The position numbers and the translations under genes are program-made. Shown piece by piece: positions 17,254 to 26,795 of a stretch of 64,000 nucleotides of DNA. Numbering within the stretch: the first letter of the stretch is position 1; each line of letters starts with the position of its first letter. The notes under the pieces are model-generated. The model saw only the letters and a list, made by a program, of their open reading frames with translations, had not been told where the DNA came from and did no database searches. The stretch comes from an uncultured Paracoccaceae bacterium. GTDB lineage: Bacteria; Pseudomonadota; Alphaproteobacteria; Rhodobacterales; Rhodobacteraceae. The stretch lies in the NCBI GenBank assembly GCA_947500825.1, contig CANMTR010000006.1, positions 1 through 64,000 on the forward strand. The letters run 5' to 3'.

Positions 17254-17276
17254 CGGATTTTCGGGTCGAAAATCCG
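17254..17276. repeat. Dispersed intergenic palindrome, copy 1
   Basis: CGGATTTTCG-GGT-CGAAAATCCG has 10-bp perfect arms and a 3-base loop, between two convergent genes. It belongs to the family with copies at 39754, 49667 and 50602 (consensus CGGAWTTTCG-N2/3-CGAAAWTCCG). Confidence 0.8.
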
Positions 17277-17290
17277 GCGTCGCGCGCCGC

Positions 17291-18079
17291 TCAGGCGGTG
17301 CGGTCGAGATGCGCCGCGATCGCCGCGGCCACCGCGTCGGGATGGGTCAGGGGCACCATGTGGCCGGCGTCCTCCACCACCTCGCGCCGGGCATGGGGCA
17401 GCCGCGCGGTCAGCGCCGACAGGATGTCCGGGACGACGGGATGGGTCCGCCCGCCCTCGAGCAGCGTGACGGGCGCCTTCACCCGGTCGAGCCGACCCGG
17501 TGCGAGAAGCCCCAGGCTGTCGTCGCTCAGGCCCGGAATGGACGCCGCCACGAGGTGGATGCGGTCGGCCATGACGGCGCGGTGGGCCTCCGGGATCTCG
17601 GGCCAGGGCGTGTCCCCGCCCCAGATCGCGGTGAACCGCTCCGCCGCGCCCGGCCGGTCGCCCGCGGCGAATGCCGCCTCGACGGCTCGGAACCCCTCCA
17701 CGTGGCGCGCATGGGCCTCGGTGCCGCGGGCGGCGGCGAAGAAGACCGGCTCGACCAGCACCGCGCTGCGTACGAGGTCCGGCCGCCGCACCGCCAGGGC
17801 CAGCGCCACCACCCCGCCGAAGGAATGGCCGACGACGTCGCGCGGCCCCGGGCAGGCGCCCTCGGCCAGGTCCACCGCCTGGCCCAGATAGTCGGCCAAG
17901 CCGTCCCAGCCGGGGCCGCGGCCATGGCCGGGCAGGTCGATGGCGGTGCCCGTCAGCCGGTCGCCCAACCGCTCCATCAACGGCGCCAGGGCGCGGCCGG
18001 AGGCCAACGTGCAGTGCAGGAACAGCGCGGGGCGCGGGCCGGTGCCGCGTACCGTCCGCGCCGCTTGGCGAATGGACAT
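17291..18079 (-). CDS. Alpha/beta hydrolase
   Basis: This 262-residue cytoplasmic serine hydrolase has the nucleophile elbow GHSFGG at 84-89 (Ser86). The oxyanion region [10 protein letters not shown] is near 20-29 and the C-terminal catalytic His is in [11 protein letters not shown] near 240-250. All triad positions appear present. Its ATG overlaps by one base the stop of the DsbA-like isomerase gene, so the pair is coupled. The substrate is unknown. The pairing with a hydroxychromene-carboxylate-isomerase-like protein hints at aromatic or glutathione-related catabolism, but this is only context. Confidence 0.82.
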   Translation of the reverse strand: MSIRQAARTVRGTGPRPALFLHCTLASGRALAPLMERLGDRLTGTAIDLPGHGRGPGWDGLADYLGQAVDLAEGACPGPRDVVGHSFGGVVALALAVRRPDLVRSAVLVEPVFFAAARGTEAHARHVEGFRAVEAAFAAGDRPGAAERFTAIWGGDTPWPEIPEAHRAVMADRIHLVAASIPGLSDDSLGLLAPGRLDRVKAPVTLLEGGRTHPVVPDILSALTARLPHARREVVEDAGHMVPLTHPDAVAAAIAAHLDRTA

Positions 18080-18678
18080 CACGCGGCGCCGGAAAGGTGG
18101 CGGTCGAGATGGGAGAGCCGGTCGTGGCCCCAGAACCTCTGGTCGTCGTCGGTGACGTAGAAGGGCGCGCCGAAGGCACCCGCGGCGACCGCGTCCTCGA
18201 GATTGCGGCCGTAGCGCTCGGCGCCGGTGAACATGGCGCTGCCGGCCAGCGCCGGATCGAACCCCGCCGCCTGGAGGCAATCGGCGATCACGTCGTCGGC
18301 GGCCACGTCGCGCCCTTCGGCCCAGCAGGCGCGGCACAGGCCGTGGACGAGGGCACCCATGTCGCCCCCGCCCGCCTCCTGCGCGGCGATGATCGCAAAG
18401 GCGGAAGGCGCCGGGTTCGTCGGCCAGTGAGGGGGCCGGAGAGTGATCGGCAGCCCGGCGATGGCGGCCGAACGCTCCAGGTCCTGCAGGCGGTAGGCCT
18501 GGCGGCTGGGATGGCGCTCGCCGGGCGGCAGGCCGCCGGTGCGGGAGAAGAGCTGGAGCACGTCGAGCGGCTTGTAGTCGATTTCGGCCCCGTGGCGGGC
18601 CGCGATCTCCTCCAGCCCGGTGCCGGCGAGATAGGTATAGGGAGAGATTGCGGCGAAGTAATACGCGATTCGGCCCAT
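18079..18678 (-). CDS. 2-hydroxychromene-2-carboxylate isomerase / DsbA-like family
   Basis: This 199-residue thioredoxin-fold protein of the kappa-class GST / HCCA isomerase family has the SPYTYLAG active-site start (Ser11) rather than a Cxx[10 protein letters not shown] near 170-178 holds the cis-Pro. Family members use glutathione to isomerise 2-hydroxychromene-2-carboxylate, but many relatives have other unknown substrates. It is upstream of and coupled to the alpha/beta hydrolase and divergent from prs. Confidence 0.85.
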   Translation of the reverse strand: MGRIAYYFAAISPYTYLAGTGLEEIAARHGAEIDYKPLDVLQLFSRTGGLPPGERHPSRQAYRLQDLERSAAIAGLPITLRPPHWPTNPAPSAFAIIAAQEAGGGDMGALVHGLCRACWAEGRDVAADDVIADCLQAAGFDPALAGSAMFTGAERYGRNLEDAVAAGAFGAPFYVTDDDQRFWGHDRLSHLDRHLSGAA

Positions 18679-18798
18679 GTCCGCCCCTGTCCTTCCCTTC
18701 AGGTTTGCGCGACAGCTATCGCCGTGTATGGCGAAGTCAAACGCGCCGAATCCCCCCTGCCCGGCGCCGCGACTGGAACCGTCCGAGGATCCCCGCCC

Positions 18799-19833
18799 AT
18801 GCCCAGCACCACAGAGCCCAAGCTGATTGCCGGAAACGCCAACGTGCCCCTGGCGCAGAACATCGCCGAGCGCATGTCCTCCCACCGCGGGGTGGACGTG
18901 GGCCTCGTCGATACCCGGGTCGAGCGTTTCAACGATGCCGAGATCTTCGTCGAGGTCTACGAGAACGTCCGGGGCGAAGACATGTTCGTGGTTCAGCCGA
19001 CCTCGAACCCGGCCAACGACAACCTCATGGAGCTGCTGATCATCGCCGACGCGCTGCGCCGCTCCTCGGCCAAGCGGATCACGGCGGTGATTCCCTATTT
19101 CGGCTATGCCCGGCAGGACCGGCGCACCAAGGCGCGCACGCCGATCACCGCCAAGCTGGTGGCCAACATGCTGACCGAGGCGGGGATCGAGCGGATCCTG
19201 ACGATGGACCTGCACGCCGCGCAGATCCAGGGCTTCTTCGACATCCCCGTGGACAACCTCTATGCCTCGCCGGTCTTCTCGCTCGACATCAAGTCGGTGT
19301 TCCGCGACCGGATGGACGACATGATGGTGGTCTCGCCCGACGTGGGCGGCGTGGGCCGCGCGCGCGAGCTGGCCAAGCGCATCCACGCGCCGCTGTCGAT
19401 CGTGGACAAGCGCCGCGAACGGCACGGCGAGGTGGCGGAGATGACGGTGATCGGCGACGTCACCGGCAAGACCTGCATCATCGTCGACGACATCTGCGAC
19501 ACCGCCGGCACGCTGTGCAAGGCCGCCGAGACCCTGATGGAGGCCGGCGCGGCCGAGGTCCACGCCTACATCTCCCACGGGGTGCTGTCGGGCCCGGCGG
19601 TGGAGCGGATCGAGGCATCGGTGATGAAGAGCCTGGTGATCACCGATTCGATCGAGGCCAACGGCAGCGTCGCCGCGTGCGACAAGATCCGGATCGTGCC
19701 CACCGCGCCGATGTTCGCCCAGGCGATCGTCAACATCTGGAACGGCACCTCGGTCAGCTCGCTGTTCGAGCCCGAGACGTTGGAGCCGATCTACGAGAGC
19801 CTCTATCCCGAGAGCCGGAGCGGCGGCGTCTAG
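18799..19833 (+). CDS. prs: Ribose-phosphate diphosphokinase (PRPP synthetase)
   Basis: This 344-residue cytoplasmic enzyme makes PRPP from ribose-5-phosphate and ATP for nucleotide, His and Trp synthesis. [13 protein letters not shown] (about 107-119) and the PRPP-binding [10 protein letters not shown] near 233-242 are intact. The N-terminal ATP-binding part is [18 protein letters not shown] plausible promoter is TTGCGC (18705-18710), 16 bases, then TATGGC (18727-18732). It is slightly longer than typical at its C-terminus. Its stop overlaps the convergent CoA-transferase stop by four bases. Confidence 0.97.
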   Translation: MPSTTEPKLIAGNANVPLAQNIAERMSSHRGVDVGLVDTRVERFNDAEIFVEVYENVRGEDMFVVQPTSNPANDNLMELLIIADALRRSSAKRITAVIPYFGYARQDRRTKARTPITAKLVANMLTEAGIERILTMDLHAAQIQGFFDIPVDNLYASPVFSLDIKSVFRDRMDDMMVVSPDVGGVGRARELAKRIHAPLSIVDKRRERHGEVAEMTVIGDVTGKTCIIVDDICDTAGTLCKAAETLMEAGAAEVHAYISHGVLSGPAVERIEASVMKSLVITDSIEANGSVAACDKIRIVPTAPMFAQAIVNIWNGTSVSSLFEPETLEPIYESLYPESRSGGV

Positions 19834-21020
19834 TCCCCGCCCCTCGGGGAAAGGGCCAGCCGCGACAATATCTCGGCGGTGTGCTCGCCCGCGTGGGGCG
19901 GCGCCAGGTCGTAGCGGACGGGCGTGCGCGACAGCTTCAGCGGATTGCCAAGGAGGCGCACTGTCCCCCGCTCCGTGCCGGGGCGGTCCATCTCGATCAC
20001 CATGTCTCGGGCGCGGGCCTGGTCGGATCCCAGGGCCTGGCCCACCGTCTGCACCGCCGAGGCGGTGATCCCGCGCGCTTCGAGGCCCGAGACGATCGCG
20101 GCCACATCGAGGCGGCGCAGGGCGGGCGCAACCCGCTCCATCAGCGCCTCGCGGTGGACGGTGCGGGCCGGATTGGTGGCGAATCGCGGATCGTCGGGCA
20201 GGTCGGTCAGCCCGAGGAAGTCGCAGAAGCGCACGAACTGGCGGTCGTTGCCCACCGCCACGACGGCATGGCCGTCGGCGGCCTCCACCACCTGGTAGGG
20301 CACGATCGCGGGATGGGCGTTGCCGTGGCGCACAGGCTCCCGCCCCGTCTCGAGATAGGTCGTGGCCATGTTCACGAGCCAGGAGAGCTGCGTGTCGACG
20401 AGGGCGAGATCGATGTGCTGCCCCTCGCCCGTGGCCTCACGGTGGCGCAGGGCGGCAAGGATGCCCACGGTGGCGTAGAGGCCGCAGACCACGTCCGCCA
20501 CGGCGACGCCCACCTTCATCGGCTGGCCCTCGGGCTCGCCGGTCAGGCTCATGATGCCGCCGAACGCCTGGGCCATGAGGTCGTAGCCGGGCTTGCCGGA
20601 GTTGGGCCCGGTCTGGCCGAATCCCGAGATCGAGCAATGGATCAGGCCCGGGCGGCCCTCCATGAGCGCGGCCGCGTCGAGGCCGTACTTCGCCAGGCCG
20701 CCGGGCTTGAAGTTCTCCACCACCACGTCGGCGGCGTCCGCCATGCGCCGGATCGTCTCCTGCCCCTCGGGGGTGGAGAGATCGACCGTGACGGAGTGCT
20801 TGTTGCGGTTGGCCGCGAGGAAATAGGTGGAAAGATCGGTCTCCGCCCCATCCGCGCCCCGCACCGAGGCGGGGCCCCAGGAGCGGGTGTCGTCGCCGCC
20901 CCGGGGCGATTCGACCTTCCAGACCTCGGCGCCGAGATCGCCGAGGAGTTGCGTACAGGTGGGCCCCGCGAGAATCCGCGACAGGTCCAGCACCTTCAAT
21001 CCGTCGAGCGCGCCCGCCAT
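19830..21020 (-). CDS. CaiB/BaiF family CoA transferase (class III)
   Basis: This 396-residue class III CoA transferase moves CoA between carboxylic acids. The start is [18 protein letters not shown], with [16 protein letters not shown] conserved [13 protein letters not shown] near 165-177 contains the nucleophilic Asp. Two ATG codons are adjacent (21023 and 21020). I use 21020 because it gives better spacing from GGGGAGGGG. The specific acid cannot be told from sequence; formyl-CoA-, succinyl- and carnitine-type enzymes all look alike. The gene stands alone, convergent with prs. Confidence 0.9.
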   Translation of the reverse strand: MAGALDGLKVLDLSRILAGPTCTQLLGDLGAEVWKVESPRGGDDTRSWGPASVRGADGAETDLSTYFLAANRNKHSVTVDLSTPEGQETIRRMADAADVVVENFKPGGLAKYGLDAAALMEGRPGLIHCSISGFGQTGPNSGKPGYDLMAQAFGGIMSLTGEPEGQPMKVGVAVADVVCGLYATVGILAALRHREATGEGQHIDLALVDTQLSWLVNMATTYLETGREPVRHGNAHPAIVPYQVVEAADGHAVVAVGNDRQFVRFCDFLGLTDLPDDPRFATNPARTVHREALMERVAPALRRLDVAAIVSGLEARGITASAVQTVGQALGSDQARARDMVIEMDRPGTERGTVRLLGNPLKLSRTPVRYDLAPPHAGEHTAEILSRLALSPRGGD

Positions 21021-21155
21021 CATCCCCTCCCCCGGTTCCAGGCCGCGCCACCCTGACCGCGGCGCGGTGCGGCGTCCAGCCCCCGCCGGGACCGCTTGCA
21101 CGATGGCGCGCGTTTCCCGATAAGATCGCCACCACCCGCGCCGAAGGAGGCCGCC

Positions 21156-21467
21156 ATGACCGCCCGGATCTATCAGCCCGCCAAGACCGCGATGTCCTCG
21201 GGCATGGCCAAGACAAAGCTCTGGTTCCTGGAATTCACGGCCGACGAGCCGCGGCGGATCGACCCGCTGATGGGCTGGACAAGCTCCGGCGACACGCAGG
21301 CGCAGGTGCGGCTCGTTTTCGAGACGAAGGACGAGGCGCTGGAATACGCCCGGGATCACGGCATCGACGCGGTGGTCACCCAACCCAAGAAGCGCGGAAC
21401 CAATGTCCGGCCCGGCGGCTATGGCGAGAACTTCGCCACCGGCCGGCGCGGCACCTGGACCCACTGA
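21156..21467 (+). CDS. NDUFS4/18-kDa-like accessory subunit of respiratory complex I
   Basis: This 103-residue alphaproteobacterial protein is of the ETC complex I NDUFS4 family, known as a supernumerary complex I subunit in Paracoccus and mitochondria. Conserved elements are [18 protein letters not shown], the GWTSSGD core near 47-53, [11 protein letters not shown] and the terminal [10 protein letters not shown]. It acts at the cytoplasmic face of NADH:quinone oxidoreductase. The ATG follows AAGGAGG. The 250 bases between it and uvrB hold no gene I can support. An A/T-rich stretch there (about 21590-21635) may carry the uvrB promoter. Confidence 0.92.
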   Translation: MTARIYQPAKTAMSSGMAKTKLWFLEFTADEPRRIDPLMGWTSSGDTQAQVRLVFETKDEALEYARDHGIDAVVTQPKKRGTNVRPGGYGENFATGRRGTWTH

Positions 21468-21720
21468 CGGCGGTGGAGACCCGGCCCCCCTCCGGTGGGG
21501 AGGGTGGAGCCGGACCATACGCGAGGAGGGGTGAAGTGCGCGAGCCCGGCTCCGGGCTGCTTGGGTGATCTCACCTTGGCAACAATCCACGACGACTTGC
21601 AAGACTTTTTTCTACTCTCGGTTGTTTCCATCCGGATGGCTCCCGCCCCGCTGCGGGAGGGGCTCTTGCAGGATGGCGGCGCGGGGACACATCTAGGCCG
21701 AGCCTGAGGGGACCGCGCCC

Positions 21721-23916
21721 ATGCACAACAACCGTCCAGACCAGATGCCGGCGCTCCTCCACGCCCCGGCCCCCGACGTCCAGGAGCGCGAGAAGCTCGA
21801 GGGCGGCATAGCGTTCCGCATGGACACCGAGTTCCAGCCCGCTGGCGACCAGCCCACGGCCATCGCCGAGTTGTCGGGGGGTGTCAGGGCGGGCGAGCGC
21901 GACCAGGTTCTGCTGGGGGCGACCGGCACCGGCAAGACCTACACCATGGCCAAGGTGATCGAGGAGACCCAGCGCCCCGCCATCATCCTCGCGCCCAACA
22001 AGACCCTGGCCGCGCAACTTTACGGAGAGTTCAAGAACTTCTTCCCCGACAACGCGGTGGAATACTTCGTCAGCTACTACGACTACTACCAGCCCGAGGC
22101 CTACGTGCCGAGGTCGGACACCTTTATCGAGAAGGAAAGCCAGATCAACGAGCAGATCGACCGGATGCGCCATTCGGCCACCCGGGCGCTTCTGGAGCGC
22201 GACGACGTGATCATCGTCGCCTCCGTCTCGTGCATCTACGGCATCGGGTCGGTGGAGACCTACGGGGCCATGACCGTGGACCTGCACGCGGGCCGCGAAT
22301 ACGATCAGCGCAAGGTGATGGCCGACCTGGTGGCCCAGCAGTACAAGCGCAACGATCAGGCCTTCCAGAGGGGGAGCTTCCGGGTGCGCGGCGACGTGCT
22401 GGAGGTGTGGCCCGCCCACCTGGACAACCGCGCCTGGCGGTTCAGCTTCTTCGGCGAGGAGCTGGAGACGATCGTCGAGTTCGACCCCCTGACGGGCGAG
22501 AAGGCCGACACGTTCGAGCGGGTGCGGATCTATGCCAACTCCCACTACGTCACGCCGCGTCCGACGATGCAGCAGGCGGTGCGCTCCATCAAGGCGGAGC
22601 TGCGACAGCGGCTCGACCAGCTCGTGGGCGAGGGCAAGCTGCTGGAGGCGCAGCGGCTGGAGCAGCGCACCAATTTCGACATCGAGATGCTGGAGGCCAC
22701 GGGCGTGTGCAACGGCATCGAGAACTACTCGCGCTACCTGACGGGGCGCGCGCCGGGCGAGCCGCCCCCCACCCTGTTCGAGTTCATCCCCGACAACGCG
22801 CTCGTCTTCGCCGACGAGAGCCACGTCTCCGTGCCGCAGATCGGCGGCATGTACAAAGGCGACTACCGGCGCAAGTTCACCCTGGCCGAGCACGGCTTCC
22901 GCCTGCCCTCGTGCATGGACAACCGCCCCCTCAAGTTCGAGGAATGGGACGCGATGCGGCCGCAATCGGTGTTCGTCTCGGCCACGCCAAGCTCGTGGGA
23001 GCTGGAGCAGTCGGGCGGCGTCTTCACCGAGCAGGTGATCCGGCCCACGGGCCTTCTGGACCCCAAGGTCGAGATCCGGCCCGTGGAGATGCAGGTGGAC
23101 GACCTCCTCGACGAGATCCGGCGGGTGAGCGAGGCGGGATACCGCACCTTGGCCACGGTGCTCACGAAGCGCATGGCCGAGGACCTGACCGAGTACCTGC
23201 ACGAGCAGGGCATCAAGGTCCGCTACATGCATTCCGACATCGACACGATCGAGCGGATCGAGATCCTGCGCGACCTGCGCCTCGGGGCGTTCGACGTGCT
23301 GGTGGGCATCAACCTGCTGCGCGAGGGGCTCGACATCCCCGAATGCGGCCTGGTGGCGATCCTGGACGCCGACAAGGAGGGCTTCCTGCGCTCGGAGACC
23401 TCGCTGGTGCAGACCATCGGGCGCGCGGCGCGCAACGTCGACGGGCGCGTGATCATGTACGCCGACCGCACGACGGGCTCCATGGAGCGCGCGATCCGCG
23501 AGACCGAGCGGCGGCGCGAGAAGCAGATGGCCTACAACGAGGAGCATGGGATCACCCCCGCGACGATCCGCAAGAACGTCGACGACATCCTGTCGGGCCT
23601 CTACGAGGGCGACGTGGACATGAACCGCGTCACCGCCAAGATCGACGACAAGCATTCGGGCTCGAACATGAAGACCGTCCTCGACGGGCTGCGCACGGAC
23701 ATGCGCAAGGCGGCCGAGAACCTCGAGTTCGAAGAGGCCGCGCGCCTGCGCGACGAGGTCAAGCGGCTGGAGGCGGTGGACCTGGCCGTCTCCGACGACC
23801 CGCTGGCGCGGCAATCGGCCGTGGAGGCGGCCTCGGATGCCGCCACGAAATCGTCGGGCCGCTCCACCGCCGGGCGGCCAGGCCAGCGCGGCGGCAACGT
23901 CAAGCGCAAGCGCTGA
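21721..23916 (+). CDS. uvrB: Excinuclease ABC subunit B
   Basis: This 731-residue damage-verifying helicase of nucleotide excision repair is loaded by UvrA and recruits UvrC. Walker A GATGTGKT is at 66-73. The beta-hairpin reads [12 protein letters not shown] near 120-131. DESH helicase motif II is near 365 and the QTIGRAARN motif VI near 563. The C-terminal UVR coiled-coil ([16 protein letters not shown]) is near 665-680, followed by a basic tail. All elements are intact. I find no GTTC-N7-GTTC SOS box within 250 bases upstream. Confidence 0.98.
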   Translation: MHNNRPDQMPALLHAPAPDVQEREKLEGGIAFRMDTEFQPAGDQPTAIAELSGGVRAGERDQVLLGATGTGKTYTMAKVIEETQRPAIILAPNKTLAAQLYGEFKNFFPDNAVEYFVSYYDYYQPEAYVPRSDTFIEKESQINEQIDRMRHSATRALLERDDVIIVASVSCIYGIGSVETYGAMTVDLHAGREYDQRKVMADLVAQQYKRNDQAFQRGSFRVRGDVLEVWPAHLDNRAWRFSFFGEELETIVEFDPLTGEKADTFERVRIYANSHYVTPRPTMQQAVRSIKAELRQRLDQLVGEGKLLEAQRLEQRTNFDIEMLEATGVCNGIENYSRYLTGRAPGEPPPTLFEFIPDNALVFADESHVSVPQIGGMYKGDYRRKFTLAEHGFRLPSCMDNRPLKFEEWDAMRPQSVFVSATPSSWELEQSGGVFTEQVIRPTGLLDPKVEIRPVEMQVDDLLDEIRRVSEAGYRTLATVLTKRMAEDLTEYLHEQGIKVRYMHSDIDTIERIEILRDLRLGAFDVLVGINLLREGLDIPECGLVAILDADKEGFLRSETSLVQTIGRAARNVDGRVIMYADRTTGSMERAIRETERRREKQMAYNEEHGITPATIRKNVDDILSGLYEGDVDMNRVTAKIDDKHSGSNMKTVLDGLRTDMRKAAENLEFEEAARLRDEVKRLEAVDLAVSDDPLARQSAVEAASDAATKSSGRSTAGRPGQRGGNVKRKR

Positions 23917-23930
23917 CGGGGTGCCGATCT

Positions 23931-23963
23931 CGCCCGTGGTTAACAGCGCGTTAACCACGGGCG
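23931..23963. promoter_or_regulatory. Inverted repeat containing a full CtrA box
   Basis: A perfect 14-bp inverted repeat (CGCCCGTGGTTAAC and its complement) with a 5-base loop contains TTAA-N7-TTAAC at 23940-23955, the CtrA-binding consensus. It lies 13 bases after the uvrB stop and about 25 bases before the ATG of the beta-barrel gene. There is no T-run, so it is not a classic terminator. Confidence 0.6.
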
Positions 23964-23978
23964 CGCCATGTAGCTTCC

Positions 23979-24848
23979 ATGCGCGCGATCGTCCTCCTCC
24001 TGCTGCTGATCCAGGCGCCCGCCCCTGCCCTCGCGGGCGCCTGGCCGCGCGGAGAGGGGGAGGCATTCGTCTCCATCAAGGGCGCCGCCGCGCCGGGGCC
24101 GTGGTTCGACCTCGATCCGAGCTTCGCGCTCTATGCCGAATACGGGCTGGGGCCGCGGCTGACCCTGGGCGTGAGCTACGACAAGCTCTCCCCGCCGTTC
24201 TCGCTCGCCAAGGGATTCGTGCGGCGCAACATCAACGCGCCCGACGCGACCTGGCAGGTGGCTCTGGAGGCCGGCGCGGGGGTGGAGTTCGACGACACGG
24301 CGCTGGGGTTCGACCGGGTGCCCTACTGGCGGCCCGTCCCCTACTTCCCCGAGCCGGGACTGCGCGAATACCTGTTCCTCAGGCCCCCCGGGGACGACGA
24401 GACCGTCTATTTCGACGACACAACCGGCAGCTTCGTCACCCTGCCCGACGACGCCGCCTTCGTGCCGGACGAGTTCCGGCCCATCGAGACGGACCTTGAA
24501 CGGGCGCCCAGCACCGGCGTCTTGCTGGGGGCCGCGCATCTGGGGCGGGGGTTCGAGACACCCATCGGCAATGCCTGGGTGGACATGCGCCTCGGCGTGG
24601 AGGTCGCGCTCGACGACCGGCCCGCTCTCTACAAGTTCGACGCGGTGGCGGGGGTGTCGGTGGGCGAACGGGGGTTTGTCAGCGTCGAGATGCGTGCCGC
24701 GCGAGCGGGCGACTACGATGGCCTGCACCTGGTCCCCACGGTCGGCTACGAGCTCCGTCCCGGCCTCGATGCGACGCTGGGCGCGATCGTCGACATGCGG
24801 TCGGACGATCCGGCGCGGGTCGAGGTCGGAGCCTGGGTCACGTTCTGA
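23979..24848 (+). CDS. Putative outer-membrane beta-barrel protein
   Basis: This 289-residue protein has a signal peptide (residues 1-19, ending PALAGA). The mature part is made of alternating amphipathic strands and ends in the aromatic AWVTF, a typical barrel C-terminus for BAM recognition. The family is not recognised. Gly-rich strand pairs such as YAEYGLGPRLTLGVSYDK and VGYELRPGLDATLGAIVDM support a barrel of roughly eight to twelve strands. A CtrA box lies immediately upstream, so expression may be cell-cycle- or motility-linked. The stop is three bases from that of the convergent beta-helix gene. Confidence 0.7.
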   Translation: MRAIVLLLLLIQAPAPALAGAWPRGEGEAFVSIKGAAAPGPWFDLDPSFALYAEYGLGPRLTLGVSYDKLSPPFSLAKGFVRRNINAPDATWQVALEAGAGVEFDDTALGFDRVPYWRPVPYFPEPGLREYLFLRPPGDDETVYFDDTTGSFVTLPDDAAFVPDEFRPIETDLERAPSTGVLLGAAHLGRGFETPIGNAWVDMRLGVEVALDDRPALYKFDAVAGVSVGERGFVSVEMRAARAGDYDGLHLVPTVGYELRPGLDATLGAIVDMRSDDPARVEVGAWVTF

Positions 24849-24851
24849 GCT

Positions 24852-26255
24852 TCAGCCCGATTGATCGCAGCGCAGCGTGACGCCGATGGCTCCCGAGACG
24901 GGGGCGGCGAAGCGCAACCGCACGGGGCGGCCCGGCGCCATCTCCACGTCCGGCGGGGGCGCCTCGCGGCCCTCGATGCGGACAGGCCCCACCCGGGCGG
25001 GGGGGGCGGCGAAGGGCAGAAGGCCCTCCGCGTCGAAGGAGAAGGACCGCTCCGCCCGCGGCATCCGGAAGCGCAGGCCGCAGGGAGAGGCGGCCATCAG
25101 GGCCACGCCGCGATGGGTATTGTCGCCCATCTCGATTCGCCGCATGCGGTCGGGATTGAGCGGAAGGCGCACCTCCTCCACCCGCGCGACACGGCCGCCG
25201 TCGCAGACGAAGCGGTTGCCGGTGATCGACACGTCGCGCAAGGAGCGGCCCGGGCCTGCCGGCAGGATCTCGATCCAGCGGGCGTGGCGGGGCAGGTCGC
25301 ATCCGGCGAAGCGGGTGCCGGTGACCCTCAGACCCGCGAAATCGCCGCCCCCGGCACGCGCCCCCTCGCTCCAGAGAATCGCGGCGCCGTCGAGATCGCA
25401 GTCCGCGATCTCGCACGCGGCGTCGTTTCGCCCCAGCACGATACCGGGGGACAGGCCCGTCCCCCCGGGCGCGATCCGGCAGCGCGATACCCGGCTTCCC
25501 CGACCCGACAGCGACAGGGCCGGGACGACGCCGGCGAAGGTGCAGCCGGAGATGTCGGCGGCGATCCCCGCCGCCTCCACCCCGGTGCCGGAGCCCTCGA
25601 CCCGGCAGCGCGTGAGCACGAGGCCGGCACGGGACCGGCCCGCGACGCGGATCGCCGTGCCGGAGGCGTCGGTGATCTCGCAATCCGACAGGGCGACCGC
25701 GCCACCGCTGCAGCCCACCGCCACGGCACCGCCGCCCCCGCCGAGGGTGATGGAAAGCCCCTCCAGAGACAGGCACGCGCCCTCGGGAAGGCGCGCGACC
25801 GACAGGGCGGGCGCGGCCAGACCCGCGCCCGCGCCCGTGATCCGCCCGCCGCAGAGCGTCTTCGTGCCCGTGGCCCCGGCGGCATCCACGCGGAGCGGCG
25901 CGCGGAGGGCCAGGCACAGCCCCCCCAGGTTGAGCCGCACGTCGCCCGGCGTGGCGAAGAGCGCGCCGAGCGCCTTCGACAGGGCAATGTCCGTGTCTCC
26001 GAATGCGGCGATGTAGTCGCCGATCGCCAGCTCCGGCCCCAGCAAAAGGCGCCGCGACCGGGGCTGGACCAGCCGCCCCTCGAACAGGACGGGGCGGGCG
26101 CAGGAGAGGTCGCGGGAGACGCGGTAGGTGCCCGGCGGCACCCGAACGCCCGCCGGCCCAGCCTCGGCGAAGGCCGCGGCGAGCGCGGCGCCGTCTTCGG
26201 CGAGGCCGTCGCCCACGGCGCCTGCCTCCCGTGCGTCGATGATGCCGATCGCCAT
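24852..26255 (-). CDS. Right-handed parallel beta-helix (pectate-lyase-3-like) protein
   Basis: This 467-residue protein starts with the pectate-lyase-superfamily segment DAREAGAVGDGLAEDGAAL...GVRVPPGTYRVS (about 6-46). Many short repeats of about 20-25 residues rich in Gly, Cys and C-x-I/V follow, typical of a beta-helix. No signal peptide or catalytic signature is visible. The C-terminal 80 residues form a separate beta-rich module. Related proteins include polysaccharide lyases, tailspike-like adhesins and uncharacterised structural proteins. Activity cannot be assigned. It is convergent with the beta-barrel gene. Confidence 0.7.
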   Translation of the reverse strand: MAIGIIDAREAGAVGDGLAEDGAALAAAFAEAGPAGVRVPPGTYRVSRDLSCARPVLFEGRLVQPRSRRLLLGPELAIGDYIAAFGDTDIALSKALGALFATPGDVRLNLGGLCLALRAPLRVDAAGATGTKTLCGGRITGAGAGLAAPALSVARLPEGACLSLEGLSITLGGGGGAVAVGCSGGAVALSDCEITDASGTAIRVAGRSRAGLVLTRCRVEGSGTGVEAAGIAADISGCTFAGVVPALSLSGRGSRVSRCRIAPGGTGLSPGIVLGRNDAACEIADCDLDGAAILWSEGARAGGGDFAGLRVTGTRFAGCDLPRHARWIEILPAGPGRSLRDVSITGNRFVCDGGRVARVEEVRLPLNPDRMRRIEMGDNTHRGVALMAASPCGLRFRMPRAERSFSFDAEGLLPFAAPPARVGPVRIEGREAPPPDVEMAPGRPVRLRFAAPVSGAIGVTLRCDQSG

Positions 26256-26335
26256 GGTGCCCGCCTCCGACCCGGTGAGGGCCGCAGGCTGGCGGGCGGG
26301 TCCCTAACGGAGGGAAAGGACGCCGCGCGGTGCGC

Positions 26336-26737
26336 TCACGCCCCGACCTGGGCGTCGTCGAGCAGCCGGACCCCGTCGATGCGCCACCCGTCCTCGCCGG
26401 GGACCATGTCGTAGTCGAGCACATGGAGGGCCCCGTCGGCGTCGCGGATCATCAACCGCTGCCGAAGGCCCTCTCCCACCGCCTCCTGGCCGAGGAAGGT
26501 CACCTCGCCGGGACGATGGACCATCGGATAGCCCTGCCGCACCATGCGCCCGAAGGTCTCGGCCGTGCCGAACATGTCCCTGATGCCGGGCGAGGCAAAC
26601 CCGAAGGCACGGTCGAAATCGTCGGCCCCGAAGGCCCTGAGCTGCGAGGAGATCACATCGCGGACCTCCTCCTGCTGCTGGGCGCGGACGGGCAGGGCCG
26701 CCAGCGCGAGGATCAGACAGAGCGTCGCGAATCGCAT
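26336..26737 (-). CDS. DUF4864-family exported protein
   Basis: This 133-residue protein has a signal peptide (1-19, ALPVRAQ). The mature cystatin/NTF2-like domain reads VRDVISSQLRAFGADDFDRAFGFASPGIRDMFG (about 24-56), the hallmark of the DUF4864 family. GDGWRIDGVRLL-like closing strands follow at the C-terminus. It is periplasmic and its function is unknown. The start at 26737 gives a complete signal peptide. The upstream in-frame extension lacks one. It lies downstream of the lysK gene, four bases from its stop on the same strand side, in the opposite gap to the beta-helix gene. Confidence 0.75.
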   Translation of the reverse strand: MRFATLCLILALAALPVRAQQQEEVRDVISSQLRAFGADDFDRAFGFASPGIRDMFGTAETFGRMVRQGYPMVHRPGEVTFLGQEAVGEGLRQRLMIRDADGALHVLDYDMVPGEDGWRIDGVRLLDDAQVGA

Positions 26738-26795
26738 GGGCAGCCCTCCACGCCACGAGTATGGCCCATGGCGGCGCAGATCGGAAAGCACCGGT

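Noticed and set aside
21419-21631. Short minus-strand open frame of 70 codons upstream of uvrB
   Set aside because: It overlaps the end of the complex I subunit gene, has no plausible ribosome-binding site and no motif.
21468-21720. Possible tRNA gene or SOS box upstream of uvrB
   Set aside because: No cloverleaf with a T-loop GGTTCGAATCC-like motif could be drawn and no GTTC-N7-GTTC was found. Only an A/T-rich patch is present.
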